The notes beneath the pieces are model-generated. The model searched no databases. It was not told the DNA's origin and saw only the letters and a program-made list of their open reading frames with translations. Positions 22,231 to 35,897 of a stretch of 64,000 nucleotides of DNA are shown here, piece by piece (within the stretch, counting starts at the first letter, position 1; every line of letters begins with the position of its first letter). Position numbers and translations under genes: made by a program. The DNA comes from Entonaema liquescens. Taxonomy: Eukaryota; Ascomycota; Sordariomycetes; Xylariales; Xylariaceae. The stretch is taken from the NCBI GenBank assembly GCA_902805475.1, contig CADCSX010000005.1:3297501-3361500 (forward strand), read 5' to 3'.

Positions 22231-24093
22231 ATGTCTGCAGAGAAAGATGCTGCCCAAAGCCCGCCCGAGGCTTTTCCTGGCGCGTCCAAGAGTGAAGACA
22301 TCACCAAGGTCGAGGAGAAGGCAGTAAAGGAGTCTCCCAAACATCCAGAGCGCAAGACAAGACATTTCGGTCTAGCCGATGTTGATGATACGACGCTTTT
22401 CTACAACCTCCACAAGGACGAGGCGGGCGAATTAACCCCGGAAATCGAATCGAGAATCGTTCGCAAAACTTCTGGGGTCTGTTAAGCCAGACCTGGTGGA
22501 TCGCGTTTCTCATCCATCTGGACAAGTCTACCCTATCCCAGGCCAGCACTATGGGTATCTTCGAGGACGTCAATATGACCAAGAAGCAGTACAACGACCT
22601 GTTTGTTATGTTCTACGTCGGCTACCTGATCGCGCTCTGGCCTGGCGCGTGGGTCTCTCAGAAGATTGGCCAGAAGTACTTTATTACGGGTTCTCTTTTC
22701 CTGTGGGCGTTCTTACTTGGAATGCACCCTCTTGTAAAGACGGGTCAGCAGCTGATGGGCCTACGCTTTGTTTTGGGAATGGTTAGTCTCTACTCTACGA
22801 ATCTTTATCCCTACTCCTAGTACGATTACTTACACAATAATCCAATAGGCCGAGTCGCAAATCGTACCCAGCACAACTGTTATACATCAAGCTTTCTTCC
22901 CTCCTAAGAAGAGTCCCTGGGTTCAGTTATTGTGGTGGGCCTCGGGTAGTTTCGCCAATGTGCTTCTGACGATGGTCGCCTACAAGTTAATCTTGGATGA
23001 CGGCCACCTTGTCGGCGGGATCTCATCATGGAAATGGCTTCACATTATCTGTGTCGTTTTGACTTTCGTCGTGTTCGTTCCGCTTGTCATCTTTCTGCCG
23101 AATTCACCGGTAGAGGCAAAGTGGTTGACCACTGAGGAGAAAATACATACGATTACCATGATTCGCAGAACCCACGCTGGTATCTCGAACAAGACGTTCA
23201 AATGGGCCCAAGTTCGCGAATGCTTCACCGATTTCAAGAGTTGGCTCTTCATGTAAGCATATGAATGTCTTTAAGTCGATGTTGATATCGCTAACCAATA
23301 TCCTAGTTTCCACATGTTCTTCAACGAGCTCCCAAACAACACGTCACAGCAATTGCCTCTCATTATCGTCGGGTTTGGGTTTACGGCAGCGCAAAGTGCC
23401 CTTTTCAATATCGCAAAGCCCTTAATAGGCACTTTCTTCATTCTTGTGTCGGCCTGGCTGCTTTATAGCACGCGATTGGGAACTGGATACACATGCGCCA
23501 TCTCCTATATACCTTGCTTTGTTGGCGGTATTATCGAGGTAAGCCCTAAAGCTTCTAGGATCCTCCAGTTGCCCTTTACTTACATACTTTCTAGCTGGCT
23601 TCACCTTGGGAAAACAAGATAGCTCTCGTTGTCGGCACACAGATATCTACATTTAAACCTTCGTACCTCCTCGGACTCTCGTGGGCTGGTACGACTGTTA
23701 CTGGATATACTAAGAAGCTAACGGTGCTGGCCTCGTGTATCGTTGCTGCGTCAGTGGCAAATATGATCTCTCCAGAGTAAGTCAAGCTTCACGGTTCTTT
23801 AGTCATAAATACTCATATCACCCGATTACAGGTTTTGGCAACCCGAGTATAAGCCGCGTTATAGGCTGCCCTGGTCCTTCATGACGGCTTTCTGGTTCAT
23901 ATCACCTACGATATGCCTATTCATCCGATTCTATCTCCAGCGTGAGAACAACCGAAGACTGAGTTTGATTGAGCAAAATGGGAGCGATGAGGAGAATGAG
24001 GTACTCGATGCTGACGGTCAGACGATTAAGATCAACGATGAGGACCTGGATAAGACTGATCGAGAGAACCTGAAGTTTATATATCCGCTGTAA
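22231..24093 (+). CDS. MFS transporter, Dal5-like anion:cation symporter family, frameshifted
   Basis: Five exons: 22231-22781, 22849-23252, 23307-23538, 23595-23776, 23832-24093, about 543 residues. A hydrophilic N terminus of about 80 residues precedes TM1 (WGLLSQTWWIAFLIHLDKST). GIFEDVNMTKKQYNDLFVMF and YLIALWPGAW are typical of the allantoate/Dal5 family. Exon 2 begins AESQIVPSTTVIHQAFFPPK, and the central loop follows TM6. NELPNNTSQQLPLIIVGFGF, QISTFKPSYLLGLSWAGTTV and the acidic C-terminal tail complete a 12-TM protein. Exon 1 is 551 nt but needs 552. Upstream of the AAAA run at 22465-22468 the protein reads SRIVRK; downstream the frame continues one base later with NFWGLL. One missing A in that run explains it. 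Known relatives carry allantoate, ureidosuccinate, dipeptides, nicotinate or other carboxylates with protons across the plasma membrane. The substrate here is unknown; the flavo-oxidase next door hints at an amino-acid-like compound. Confidence 0.87.
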
Positions 24094-24274
24094 GGGAGAC
24101 GGTTTCGGTGTACCAAGGCAACATTATTGGGGGATGATATTTTTCCTCTATTATCTATCTACGTATATTCTTGACTTAGTCGATAGCCCAATCTCTTGCC
24201 GAATATACTCCTTAGGGTTATTGCACACTCCTTATACATAACGGGATATTAAGTGGTGCTAGTACATATGTAAG

Positions 24275-24964
24275 CTACTCTCCAATAGCAACCCACGACA
24301 CGCCGGCGGAATATATGGTCGTGTTGGACCAACTGTCCACATGGACATTGAACCCATTCGGGTCGATATCTGTCGGATAGACAGCCACACGAAAGTTCTC
24401 CCGGTTGGATACGTCAGAGGAGCATATGGAAGCTATCACTTTAGGGGTATGCTTAAACTTCCGAGAGAACTTTATACGCCCTTGGGTTTTTTCCTGGGGA
24501 TTCTTCCATGAGCGAACCTCTCCTGTGTTCCACATGCCAGCTTCAACCCGAGGTCCTGGCGCCAATTTCAACTCAAGCTCATCAACTCTTCGTGATAAAG
24601 CTTCAATTTGGGCCTTCAAGCCAGCCACGACTTCATCGGTCTTTTCGACTTGCTTTTCAACTTGCTTTTCGCTAGTTGACTTTGCGCTGCTTGGCTTGGA
24701 TTCTTTTGATTTATGAGCTTTAGAGTTCGATCCGTTGTCGCTATAGACATTGACAGTGACTTGAGGACGGAAGAGAATACGTTTCTTGTCGCCTTCGGTC
24801 TGTCCAATTCTATGAATATTCCCTTGGTATAAGTCTTCGTGGTCGACAGATACAAATTGATCGTCTGAGCCAACAGATACGTAATCGTCTGGCCACGTTA
24901 AATTTATCTGTTGTGACGGATTTGGCTGCGATACATCCTGCTTTCTTCCTGAGAAGTCTGCCAT
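24275..24964 (-). CDS. H-type lectin-domain protein with coiled coil
   Basis: An intronless 229-residue protein. Residues 1-65 are polar and acidic. Residues 80-109 are a Ser/Lys/Glu-rich linker with a short repeat (EKQVEKQVEK). Residues 110-135 (VVAGLKAQIEALSRRVDELE) form a heptad-patterned coiled coil. Residues 142-229 match the H-type lectin fold: an opening Gly/Trp segment, GRIKFSRKF, TPKVIASICSSDVSN, RVAVYPTDIDPNGFNVHVDS and a closing W-x-x-T-x-I-Y-x-x-x-V-S-W-V-A-I-G. In Helix pomatia agglutinin and discoidin this six-stranded domain is trimeric and binds GalNAc or related sugars. A coiled coil directly before the domain would suit trimer formation. There is no signal peptide, so it is probably cytoplasmic or unconventionally secreted, as many fungal defence lectins are. 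It converges on the transporter, with stops about 180 bp apart. Confidence 0.88.
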   Translation of the reverse strand: MADFSGRKQDVSQPNPSQQINLTWPDDYVSVGSDDQFVSVDHEDLYQGNIHRIGQTEGDKKRILFRPQVTVNVYSDNGSNSKAHKSKESKPSSAKSTSEKQVEKQVEKTDEVVAGLKAQIEALSRRVDELELKLAPGPRVEAGMWNTGEVRSWKNPQEKTQGRIKFSRKFKHTPKVIASICSSDVSNRENFRVAVYPTDIDPNGFNVHVDSWSNTTIYSAGVSWVAIGE

Positions 24965-26430
24965 CGTGTCTGGATAATGGGGTATAGATCAACGAAGATT
25001 CCTGACTGTGGTCGCTAACCCTGTAGGTACCTAACACATTAGCTTACTGAAGGGGACTACTATAGTTCCATATAATGTTTACTTACCTATTGTGATGTCT
25101 CGCGTGAAGTTTGTTGTGGACTCGAACCAGTCTCCCTAAGGTATGGCATGCGGGAGAGAAGAGCTTAAAGCACTTCCAACACATGTCCAGATATTCCAGG
25201 TGCCTGATCAGCTGCCTAACCTAATGTAACACAATATTCATAACGCGGGCAACATACATCTGTACCTGGTAGGCTACCTGAGGTAGAGGTAGGTACGTGC
25301 CTAGACATACGTGGACCACTACTGTTACATTCTTGTTATATTCGAAACGATACGTGCAGTTATCCTGTGGTATCTCAAGTTAATATCACTGCGCCGCAGT
25401 ATGTGCAAACGAACTAGCAACAGAATCTGATTCGTTACCGACTTATGATATATCAGATATGCTAAGTCACGATGGTTACGTTAGATGCGGGGGCGGCTGA
25501 TGGGAGGGATTGAACAACCTAACGGAGGTATTTCCACTTCCACATAATATGCATGATACCATAGCCAAGACATCACCGTGTTGAATAATACTACTATGTA
25601 GGCAGGCTACGTGCAGAAAGTAAAGCAAGGGGACATGTCATGATCTTCCTCAGTTTTTCTTCTAATTGGCAGAGGACCTCTCTAGCTGAGAAAGACTATG
25701 AGAAAGATTATTGGAAAGCAAAGTAAACTGTCTCCGCTTTACCCTTTACCACGGATGTAATATGCTCATCTTCTTTAGATGCATCTAACACAGCTCTCTT
25801 AGAACTCCGAGTTGAAGGAGGTAGTTGACATTAATATTCCTTTCATGGGGTTTAACCTTAATATTCTTAGGGTTAATGTTCGCGGGTATGTTGCTTTTAA
25901 GGACTACTTAGTTCATAGAACTTGTTTCGACAATGTTCAAGGTAAAATAAGTATAGTCAGAGGGTGTTGGACGTTATATATGGGGTCGGCTTTCTTTGAT
26001 ATAGGTAGAAGACTTACCCAGAATACCCAATCAAATTACGATAATTCAGACTAGGGGTTAAAGCTTGTCGTCCGCTAAGGAGGTTGAAAACGAATCAAGT
26101 ACAGCCTTATACCAATTGTCCAAATTCGGTTGGTTCCCGGTTTCTGGTGTATTAGTCTATGTAGTTGTGTTCTTCTCCGCTTGCTGGTACTAGCAAGCTC
26201 AGTGTTGATAAACACTTCAATCTCGAGTTGGGTAATGTGTGTGAAGGCTAGGGGTTGGGCAACTTTTAGGATGATAATAACGTCACTCTCTGAATTATTG
26301 ATATAGTTTAGGAGAGCCTGAAATACCAAGTTTGATGTTCAACTTATAGGTATAATAAATCAAACGTCGATGTGTCTTGACTACTAATATTATTGAGGCT
26401 ATCGTGTGCTTCAAGCGTTACCTTATTATT
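24965..26430. other. Intergenic up to the edge of RIP block 2
   Basis: About 1.5 kb with no supported gene. The plus frame 25812-26054 and minus frame 26329-26075 show no recognisable family. CTACCTGAGGTAGAGGTAGG-like motifs occur near 25270-25300. The stretch ends exactly at a TTATT pentamer (26426-26430) that is the left target duplication of the long LTR pair. Confidence 0.4.
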
Positions 26431-26583
26431 TGTTGGAATATATGTAATTGATAAATCAAGGGACTAATTATACGTTTTACACTTGTAGCTTTTATATATT
26501 ATACACATTTTATTCATATATTTAATTAAATAACTAATTAATATAATTAATTTATATTTTATAATTTACGTTTATTTTTAATA
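26431..26583 (+). repeat. Left 153-bp LTR of the outer element
   Basis: Starts TGTTGGAATATATGTAATTG. It keeps G and C where the right copy has A and T, so it is the less mutated copy, at the block edge. All differences from 57977-58129 that I could align are transitions. Preceded by TTATT. Confidence 0.75.
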
Positions 26584-29500
26584 AATTATAAATTCGAAAA
26601 TTTATAATTATAAATATAATTAAATTTAATTTTATTATTTAATATATTATTTATTAAAAACGTAATTAATTTAAATTATTATAATTTTTATTATACGTTA
26701 AATAAAAAACGAAAAAATCTTAAAAAATTAAAAAAAAGAATTTATAAAAATAATATATTAAAAAAAACGTTAAAATTAAAATTATAATAATAAAAAATTT
26801 ATTATTTTTTTTTATAAAAATTTTTAACGTTAAATGTTAATTTAATTTTTATAAAATTATTATTATATTAAAATATATATTAATTAATAATAACGTTAAA
26901 ATTTATTTTATTTTAATAAATATAAATTATAAAAAATGATGTTATTTTAAAATTATTTTACCGGGTTTTTTTTATAAATTACTTTATTAAATAATTGTAA
27001 ATAATTAACAATTAAAATTATTATTAAAATGATATAATTTTATTTAATTTTATATTTATTTTAAAAATAATTTATTTTTTATAAATTTTATAATATAAAT
27101 ATTAAAAAGTAAATATAATTAAAACGTTATAATTTTTTTAATAAATTTATTAAAATATTTTTAAATAATTAAATTTTATTTTTTTATAAATTATTTATAT
27201 TTTTAAAATTGTTAAATAACTTTAATATATTTGAAAATTATATTTTAAATTTTTTTAATAAATATTGAAAATTATTTACGATTTTTAAAACATTAAAAAT
27301 CGAATTACGGGTTTACGTAAAAAATTATTACTTTGATTTTATATGTAATAATTATTTTAATTAATATAAAAGTAAAAACGGTGATAGTTTTTTAATAAAA
27401 ATCGATATAATATACGATTAAAATTATAAATACGTATTTTTAAATAAAAAAATATGTAAAAATTATATAAAAAAAACTAAAAATTATCTTTAAAAAATTA
27501 AATTAATTTATATTAAAATAATTAATTAATTATAATATTATAAGGTTTATTTAAATGATAATGAAAAATTTTTATAATATAATTATGGTTTATTATAATT
27601 AATTAAATTTTATATTAAATATTATTATTTATAAGAAAATTTTTAATAATTTATTAAAGTTTTAATACGTAATAATATGTCATGACCATTAATTTTATAA
27701 ATTTTAATATGTAAAATTATTAAAAAAAAAAAAAAGTTTTTAATTTAAAAAATATTAATAATATATAATAAAAAATTAAATGTTATATGTAAAAAAAGTT
27801 TATAATTATTTAATTGTTTATATGTTATTTTAAATAAAATATTTATTATTTTAAAATGCGTTAAAAAAATAACGATAAATTTATTAATTAATTAATAATT
27901 TTTTTTTTAAATAATATTTTATTACGTTAAAATATAATAATAATATTTTTAAATTTTTAATATTAATAATATATATAAAATTAATTATTTTAAAATACTG
28001 TTTTTCAATTATATAAATTAAATAAAAACGGGTTTAATTTTTAATAAAGTTTTTACGTTTATAATAAATGAAAAAAAATTATTTATAAATAAATATTAAA
28101 TTATTTATTTATATTATAAAGTAAAATAAATGTTTTTAAATTTTATATTATTATTATAAATTATAATAATAAATTCAAAATAATAATTACGTGGGTATAT
28201 TTTAAAATATAATAATAAATTTATATTTTTTATATTAATAAAAATGTTGTTGTTAATATACCACGTTTTTGGAAAAACCTTAACAATAAATAAAATTAAA
28301 TTACATTTATTAATGAAATTATCAATAAAAATAATATATTTTAAAAAAATAAAAATATATTATAATAATTTAATAATTACGTTAATAAATCGAATAATAA
28401 TATTATAATTTCATTATTATTTATTAAATTAATTATAAAATTTATTTTAATTATAAAATAAAATTTATTTACATTATAAATTATTATAATATATATATTA
28501 AATAAAAATATATATATTATTGCTTAAAATAAATTATATAAAAAATTTAACTATATTTAATTTAAAATAATCAATTATTTATATAAAATATATATAATTA
28601 TATAAAAAAAATAAATTACATATTATATTAATTATTATTATAATTACGAAATATGTATAACATCATTTATTAAAATTAATTATAAAACTTTTAAAAATTA
28701 TATATTAAATAAAAATGTTAATTTATTAAAATTTTAAACGAATATTAAAAAATTATTAAAAATTTAAAAAAAAATTATTAATTATAATTATTTAATAATA
28801 TTTTAAAAATTAAAAAATAATAAATAAAAAAACATTATTTTAATATTTTACTTAATTAAATTATAAGAAAAACCTTTAATATTATGAATAATAAATTCTT
28901 ATTAATTAATATTTATATATTTATACATTTTTAATTTAATTTTTTAATAATTATTAAATATAATTATATTTATATAAGTATAAAATTATATTTAAATTTA
29001 TTTTATTACCATAATATTTATAAAAACGTTAATTTTATTAAAAATAATTTTAAAATAACACCATTAAAATTATAAAATGTCGATTTTTTTTAATATATGG
29101 AAAATAAATTTTTTAAAAAAACGTTAAATTTATCGATTTTAAATTTTTTTATAACTGTTATATATGAATAATTAGTTATTGGAATAATTATAATGTTAAA
29201 TTAAATTATTAAATAAATATTTAAATTTATAAAAAAACGGGTTAATAAATAAAATAAAAATTTTACGCCGTTATAACGGTAAAATTTATTTTATTAAAAA
29301 AAAAAATAAAAAAGTTTAAAACGTAATATTTATTTATTTATAAATATAATGGTAAAATTTAATTAAAATAAATAATTTAAAGTTTTTTTAAATGTTTTAA
29401 TAATTTTTATAATTGAATGTATTGTTATACGAAAATCATTTATATTTCCCCGTATTAAATTATGTTTACCGAAATAATTAAAATGATTTTACTTTTTTAT

Positions 29501-32500
29501 AATTAAAGAAAAATAATATTAAATGTTATAAATAATGTTAAAATTTACTTTAAATTTATATTTATATAAGAAATTAATTATATTTCAATTATAAACATTG
29601 TTAATAACATAAATAATAATATATGTAATATTAATGTAACGTAAAAAATTACTTTAATAAAAAAAAATGGATTTACGTAATAAAAAACGGTTAATAATAA
29701 TTATTAATAACTTAATTATTTAATTAATTAAATTTCGAGGTTTTTTTTATATATTAAATATTATAAAAATTTAAATTTATTAAAAATATTTTAAAATTAT
29801 ATTATTTATAAATTATTTTTCGTTATTTAATTATATTTTATTTAATTTATATAATATATTTACAAAATTAATACTATTAAACGTATTTAATTACGCTAAT
29901 TAAATATATATAAATAACTTTTATTAAAAACATTAATATTATAAAAAAATAATATAAAAATAACTTTATTTATAAATTAATATAATTTTATTTATAAATT
30001 ATTAATTTTTTATTTATAAATTATTACTTTTATTTATAAATTACTTTATTATTATTTAAAAATTACTAACATTTATTTGTAAATTATTATTTTTTAATTA
30101 TAAATTATTTTTAAAATAATTTTATAAAATATAATTACATTTTTTTAAAATTAATATTAATTAATTAATTAAAATATAAATAATAAAAATATTTTAAAAT
30201 AAACGTAAATATTTATTATTATAATTAAAAAATATTAAATTTAATTTAAAATAATAAAGTAAAATTATAAAATTATCAATTTACAATAATATTTATTCGT
30301 AATTATTAACAATTATAATTTTAAATAATTTACATTATAAATCCGATAAAATAATTTTAAAATAACATCATTCATTATAAATATATTAAAATTTTTTAAA
30401 TTAAAATAATAATTTTAATAATATGAAAAATTATTATATAAAATATTAATATTATTTAAATAATAAATTTCGGTTAAATATTATAATAAATAAAAAATTA
30501 ATAAATAATAATTAAATATAATTTTAAAAAAAATTATTATAAAAAACATTATATTTTAAACATTTAAATAAACGAAATTTCTTATATTTAATATAAAAAC
30601 TTAAATAATTATTAATTAAAAATTTTTTAAAAAAATTTTATTTTAAAAATTTTAATTTTATATTTATAATAACGTTATTAAAACTACGTTTATTAAATAT
30701 AAATAATATATTTTTATAATTTTTTTAATTAATTTAAACGTTAATTATTTTAATTTTAAAATAATTACTTTATATAATTTATTATAAAAATTTATTATAT
30801 TTTCCGAAACATTTATTTTAAACTTTTTTAAAAAAAATATATATTATTTATTTTAAAAAAACGTTAATTTAAAATTTAAAATTTTTTAATTAAAATTTAA
30901 ATAAATATTTTAAAATAATATCGGTTTTAATTATAAAATTAATTAATTATATTTTAAAAAACTATTTTATAATTAAATAATTTTATTAATTAAAATTTAT
31001 AAAAGTTTTTATATTATTTAATAATTTTTTTTAATATTTTTTTAATAATTATAAAAATGAAAAAAAATAATATAATTTTAAATAACATTATTTATTTAAA
31101 CTTAATAAATAAATAATTAACGTTTAAAAAAAAATATTTAATTATTTAATAATATAAAAATATAAGAAAATATTTTTAAATAAAATTAATAAAATAATTT
31201 TTATAAACGTAAAAAATAATAAAAATATTATAATAATTAAATTTCGTAAAAAAATTAAGATTTAATAAAGTAAATAAAATAAAACTTACGGATATATTTA
31301 CTATTATTTAAGAAAAAACCTTAAGAATATAATAATAAAAAAAATTATAATAATTAATTTTTAAAAAACTTTTAAAAAAAAATATAAATTATAAAATAAT
31401 ATTATATTTTAAAATTTAACGTTTAAATAAAATATTACTTTATTAATTATTAAAAAAATTATTATAACGTTATTATTAAAATTAAAATAATTATAATTAA
31501 ATTTTAAAAGATTAAATGAAATTTATACAATTAACGAATTATATTTAATTAATAAGTTTTTTAAAATTTTAAACTTTAATTATAACATTTTTTTTTCGAT
31601 ATTTTTTTAAAATTATAATATTATATTTATATAAAATGATAATAATTTAATTATTAAAATTATAATTATTATAAATAATATTATTAAATTAATTTAATAA
31701 AAAAAACAAATTTAAAAAATTAAAAATAAAAATAATAAATATATTTTAATTAATTATTTTAATAAATTAAATATTAAACGTAAAAAAAGTTTTATATATA
31801 TTTATTACGTAACGGCCGAACGATAATTAATTAATTATAAAACAATTAATTATTTTTAAAAATATTTTAAAAAACAAGTTAAAAATTAACGAAACGGGTT
31901 TAAAAACAAAAATAAAAAACTTAAATATAATAAAAATAACGTTATAATTATTATATTAATTTATAAAAATTAAATTAAATCGTTGGTATTTATTATTATA
32001 ATAACGTTTATAACGTTTAAAAAATTATTTAACATTTTAATAATTAACTTTTTAAAATTTAACATTTTATTAAAAATATTTTAAAAACATTTATTTAATA
32101 AATTATAACCTAATACATTGGATAATAAAGTATAAAATAATTAAATATAAAATAATTAATTATAAAATAAATTATTAAAATTAATAATTTTTATAATTAA
32201 TTTCGTATTTAATTACGTATTAATAAATTTATTTATAAAAAAAATATTAATAACATTAAAATTTATAATTATAATAAAATTAAAAGTTAAAAAATTAACT
32301 ATTAAAGTATAAAAAATAATAATTGTTAATAATAATTATAATTAAATTAATTATTATGATAAAATATTATTTATTAATTTACGTTTATATAAAAAACTTT
32401 ATATATATAACATTAACGGTAAAATTATTATATTAAAATTATAAAATATTACCGTATTTTAAATCATTATAAAAAAATAATTTAAAAAAATCAAAATTAC

Positions 32501-33619
32501 GAATATTATTTATTATTTTAATTTAACATTTTAATTTATTTGTAAAAAAATAAAATTCTTATTTCGATAAAATTTAATTTATAACGTTAAAAGTAAAAAA
32601 ATATTTTTAATTATAATTAAAATAAATAATTTATATATAATTAATTAAAAAAATAATTATTTTAATATAATAAATTTTAATATAACATAAATAATTAAAA
32701 TTTAAAAAAATTTATAAATATATTTATAAATATTAATTTTTTAAAAAAATATTATTTTTATAAAACTTATATAAAAAGTAAAATAATTAAAAAATCTTAT
32801 ATAAAAATATTAAAAAAAAAGATTTATAATTTAAAATTATTATACATTAATAAAACAAATATACCATTAAATATATAAAATATTAATAATTATAAAAAAT
32901 AATTAATAATAATATGTAATTATTTATATATAAATTAAATTATATTAATTAAAAACTTTAAAAATTAATTATTAACGTTTAAAGATTTTTTAAAATAATA
33001 AAAAAAATTTAAATAATATTATTATATTGTTATTTTAAATATTTTAAATTTATATATTAATTATAAATTTAAATAATATTATTATTAAAAAAATATTATA
33101 ATTTATTATATAATTATTAAATAATATTAATTAAAAAATATTATTAAAAATATTATTAAAAAATTAAAAAATAAAATTTAAATAATATTAATAAAATTAT
33201 TTTTATATATATATATAAATATTTTTTTTTATATTTTTAATAATAAATTGTTTTAATATAAATATAAAATATTTATTAAAATATTAAAATAATATATTAT
33301 ATTTATTATTTTAAAACTATTATATTAAAACGATAACATTAAAATAAAACTTTATAATTTATATTTTATAAATAATTTAATTTTTAATTTATATATTTCA
33401 AATAATTAATTTATTAATCCGTATATTTTAAATAATTTATTTTTTAATTATCATATTTTACATGCAAAAATTCATTTTTTTATTAATTTATTTTAATCTT
33501 TAATTATTATTTATAATATATTTATTTTATTATTATTTTTTTTATATTTTTTATTAAAATTATTATTTTTTATATAATTATAAATTTTGTTTTTTTTTAA
33601 ATAATTATTTTTATTTTTA

Positions 33620-33621
33620 AA

Positions 33622-33654
<33 letters not shown>
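33620..33654 (+). repeat. (ATT)n microsatellite
   Basis: About eleven ATT units inside RIP block 2. A similar run is at about 41149-41179. Confidence 0.8.
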
Positions 33655-35059
33655 TTTACTCCGTTACGTTTATATATTTAACCCGTTACAACTAAAACAT
33701 TATTAATATTATTTTTTAATAAATTTTTAAGTAAAAATTATATTTTTATTAAAAAAAACTTAATCCGTTTTTATTTATTTTTAATTTTTATTATATATTT
33801 ATATTATACGTTATTATATTTTATTAAAATTTTACTACTTTAATAAATTAAATAATATGTTTAATTATATAAAGTTATTTTTATTATTTTTATATAATTT
33901 ATTTTTATTATATTTTTATATTTTATTTAATAATTATTTTATTATTTTTATTAAATAATTTTCTTTATTATTCCTTAATATATTATTTTTTATTAAATTA
34001 TAAATAATTTTATTTTCGTTTTATTTTTTATATAAAATATAATAATTATTTTATTAATAATATATAATAATAATATTTTTAATAAATATAATTTTACTTA
34101 ATATATATTATAAAACTGTTATTTCCCTTTTTTTCTTTTTTAATATTTTTTTTTTAATTTTATTATTTTTTTTATTTAAATTTATTTTTATTTAAATTTT
34201 ATATTTTTAATTTTTTATTTATTATTATATTTTACCATTAATTTTCTTATTATAATAATAATAACAAATTTAATAATAAATTTATTATATTTTAAAGTTA
34301 TATATTTTTTAAATATTTTAATTATTATTATTATTTTTATTTTTATATATTTTATTTTTGTTTAATTTATTTTTAATATAATTATAATTTAAGTTTTTTT
34401 TTTGTTTTAATTATTTAATAATTTTCTTTAATTAATATTTTTATTATTATTATATTAAAATTATTATAAAATATATTTTAATACGTTTTTTTTATATTAT
34501 TTATAAATTTATTTACGTTAATTGTTTTTTTAAAAAGTAAGTAAAATAGTTAAAAATCTTAAAGTTTTAATATATTTTATAATTTTTTTTTTAACTTTTT
34601 TCGATAATATTTAAAGTTAAATATTTCTTAATTTTTATTTTAAAATAATATTTTTTTATTATTAAATTTTAAATATAATTTAATTACGTTTTATAATTAT
34701 TATAAAATAATTTATTTATAAATTTATTATAATTATAAAATAATATAATTTTAAAATTATTAATTATTTAAATTATAATTAATATTACGTTTAATTATAA
34801 TGTTAATATAATATAATTTTTAATTTATATTTTTATTTTAATTATAATAAAGTTAATTTCCATTATTCTTAATTTATTTTTTTTTTATTATTATTATTAA
34901 TTTTTTATTTTAAATTTTTAAATAAATAATTAATTTTTTATTTTAATTTTTATTTAAAAATTATAAATTTATTTAATAAACTATTATAAAAAATATATTT
35001 TATTATAAAATTTTTATTATATTTATTAAAAAATTTAATAAAAAATATATTTATATTAT

Positions 35060-35560
35060 TATAATTTATTTTATTTATTTATTTATTTATTCTTATTTTA
35101 TTACACTTATATAATTACATTATTTCGTAATAAAATATTACCGGTACTTTTATTAAATAATTATATTCAACTAAAAACCGTGCTTATATCGGAAAAAACT
35201 TATCCGCTTTTTTTTTTCTTACATTACATTTACAATTTATAATTTTACATTTATTTTTATCCATATATAAAATCAATATTATCGATTAATTTTATAATTT
35301 TTTTTAATTATAAATTACCTTTTTTTAATTAAGTTATAAAGTTTAAATATTACATTATAAATTTTTAATTAAATTATTGTTAATTAAAAATTTTCTAAAA
35401 TAACACTTTTACTAATAACGTTATATATTTTATTAAATATATTTTTATATATATTTTTTCAAATCGTTAACTTTCTTCGATTTAATAATATTTAAAGTAA
35501 TAACATTTCGGAATACGTTTTTAACTTTTTTAAAATAAAGTTTTTAATGTTTATATAAAA
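35060..35560 (+). repeat. Dispersed repeat R1, copy in block 2
   Basis: Same-orientation copy of 5340-5890. It is less mutated, with C retained at many positions (for example CATTATTTCGTAATAAAATA and CTTTCTTCGATTTAATAATA). It carries one 47-bp unit where the other copy has two. Confidence 0.7.
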
Positions 35561-35824
35561 AAAAAGTCTTTTAACTTTTTACGTAATAAACGAAACTATA
35601 ATTTAAAATACGAACCGTAATTAAAATAATAACGTCTTGTTTAATAATTTAAAAGTTTATTATTTTTTTAAATATTTAAATTTTAATATAATTTATTATT
35701 TAAATAATTTTGTAACGTTACGCTTAAATTTTTATAAGAAAAAAGATTTGTTTATTAATACGTTAATTTTATGTAACCGTTTTAATAATGGTCCAGCTTT
35801 TTACTAAAAAATTAAAAAACTTAT

Positions 35825-35897
35825 AATAGTTACGGGATTCGAACTTACCCCTTTTCGAGAAAAAATGCTAAACGCTAAACCATTGCGCCAAACCACT
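35825..35897 (-). tRNA. tRNA-shaped sequence, probably a RIP-damaged tRNA pseudogene or SINE head
   Basis: Read on the minus strand this is 73 nt. The 5' end AGTGGTT pairs with the 3' AACTATT over seven positions (two of them G-T), and a D-stem GCGC/GCGT encloses AATGGTTTA. An A-box-like stretch TGGCGCAATGGTTTAGCG and a B-box-like stretch AGTTCGAATCC are spaced as in tRNA genes. The T-stem (GTAAG against CCCGT) and the anticodon stem no longer pair. This fits C-to-T and G-to-A damage, and the anticodon cannot be read safely. The surrounding bases are far more A+T-rich than this segment. It may be a real tRNA gene caught in the block, a pseudogene, or the head of a tRNA-derived SINE. Long T runs lie at 35918-35960. 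Confidence 0.45.
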
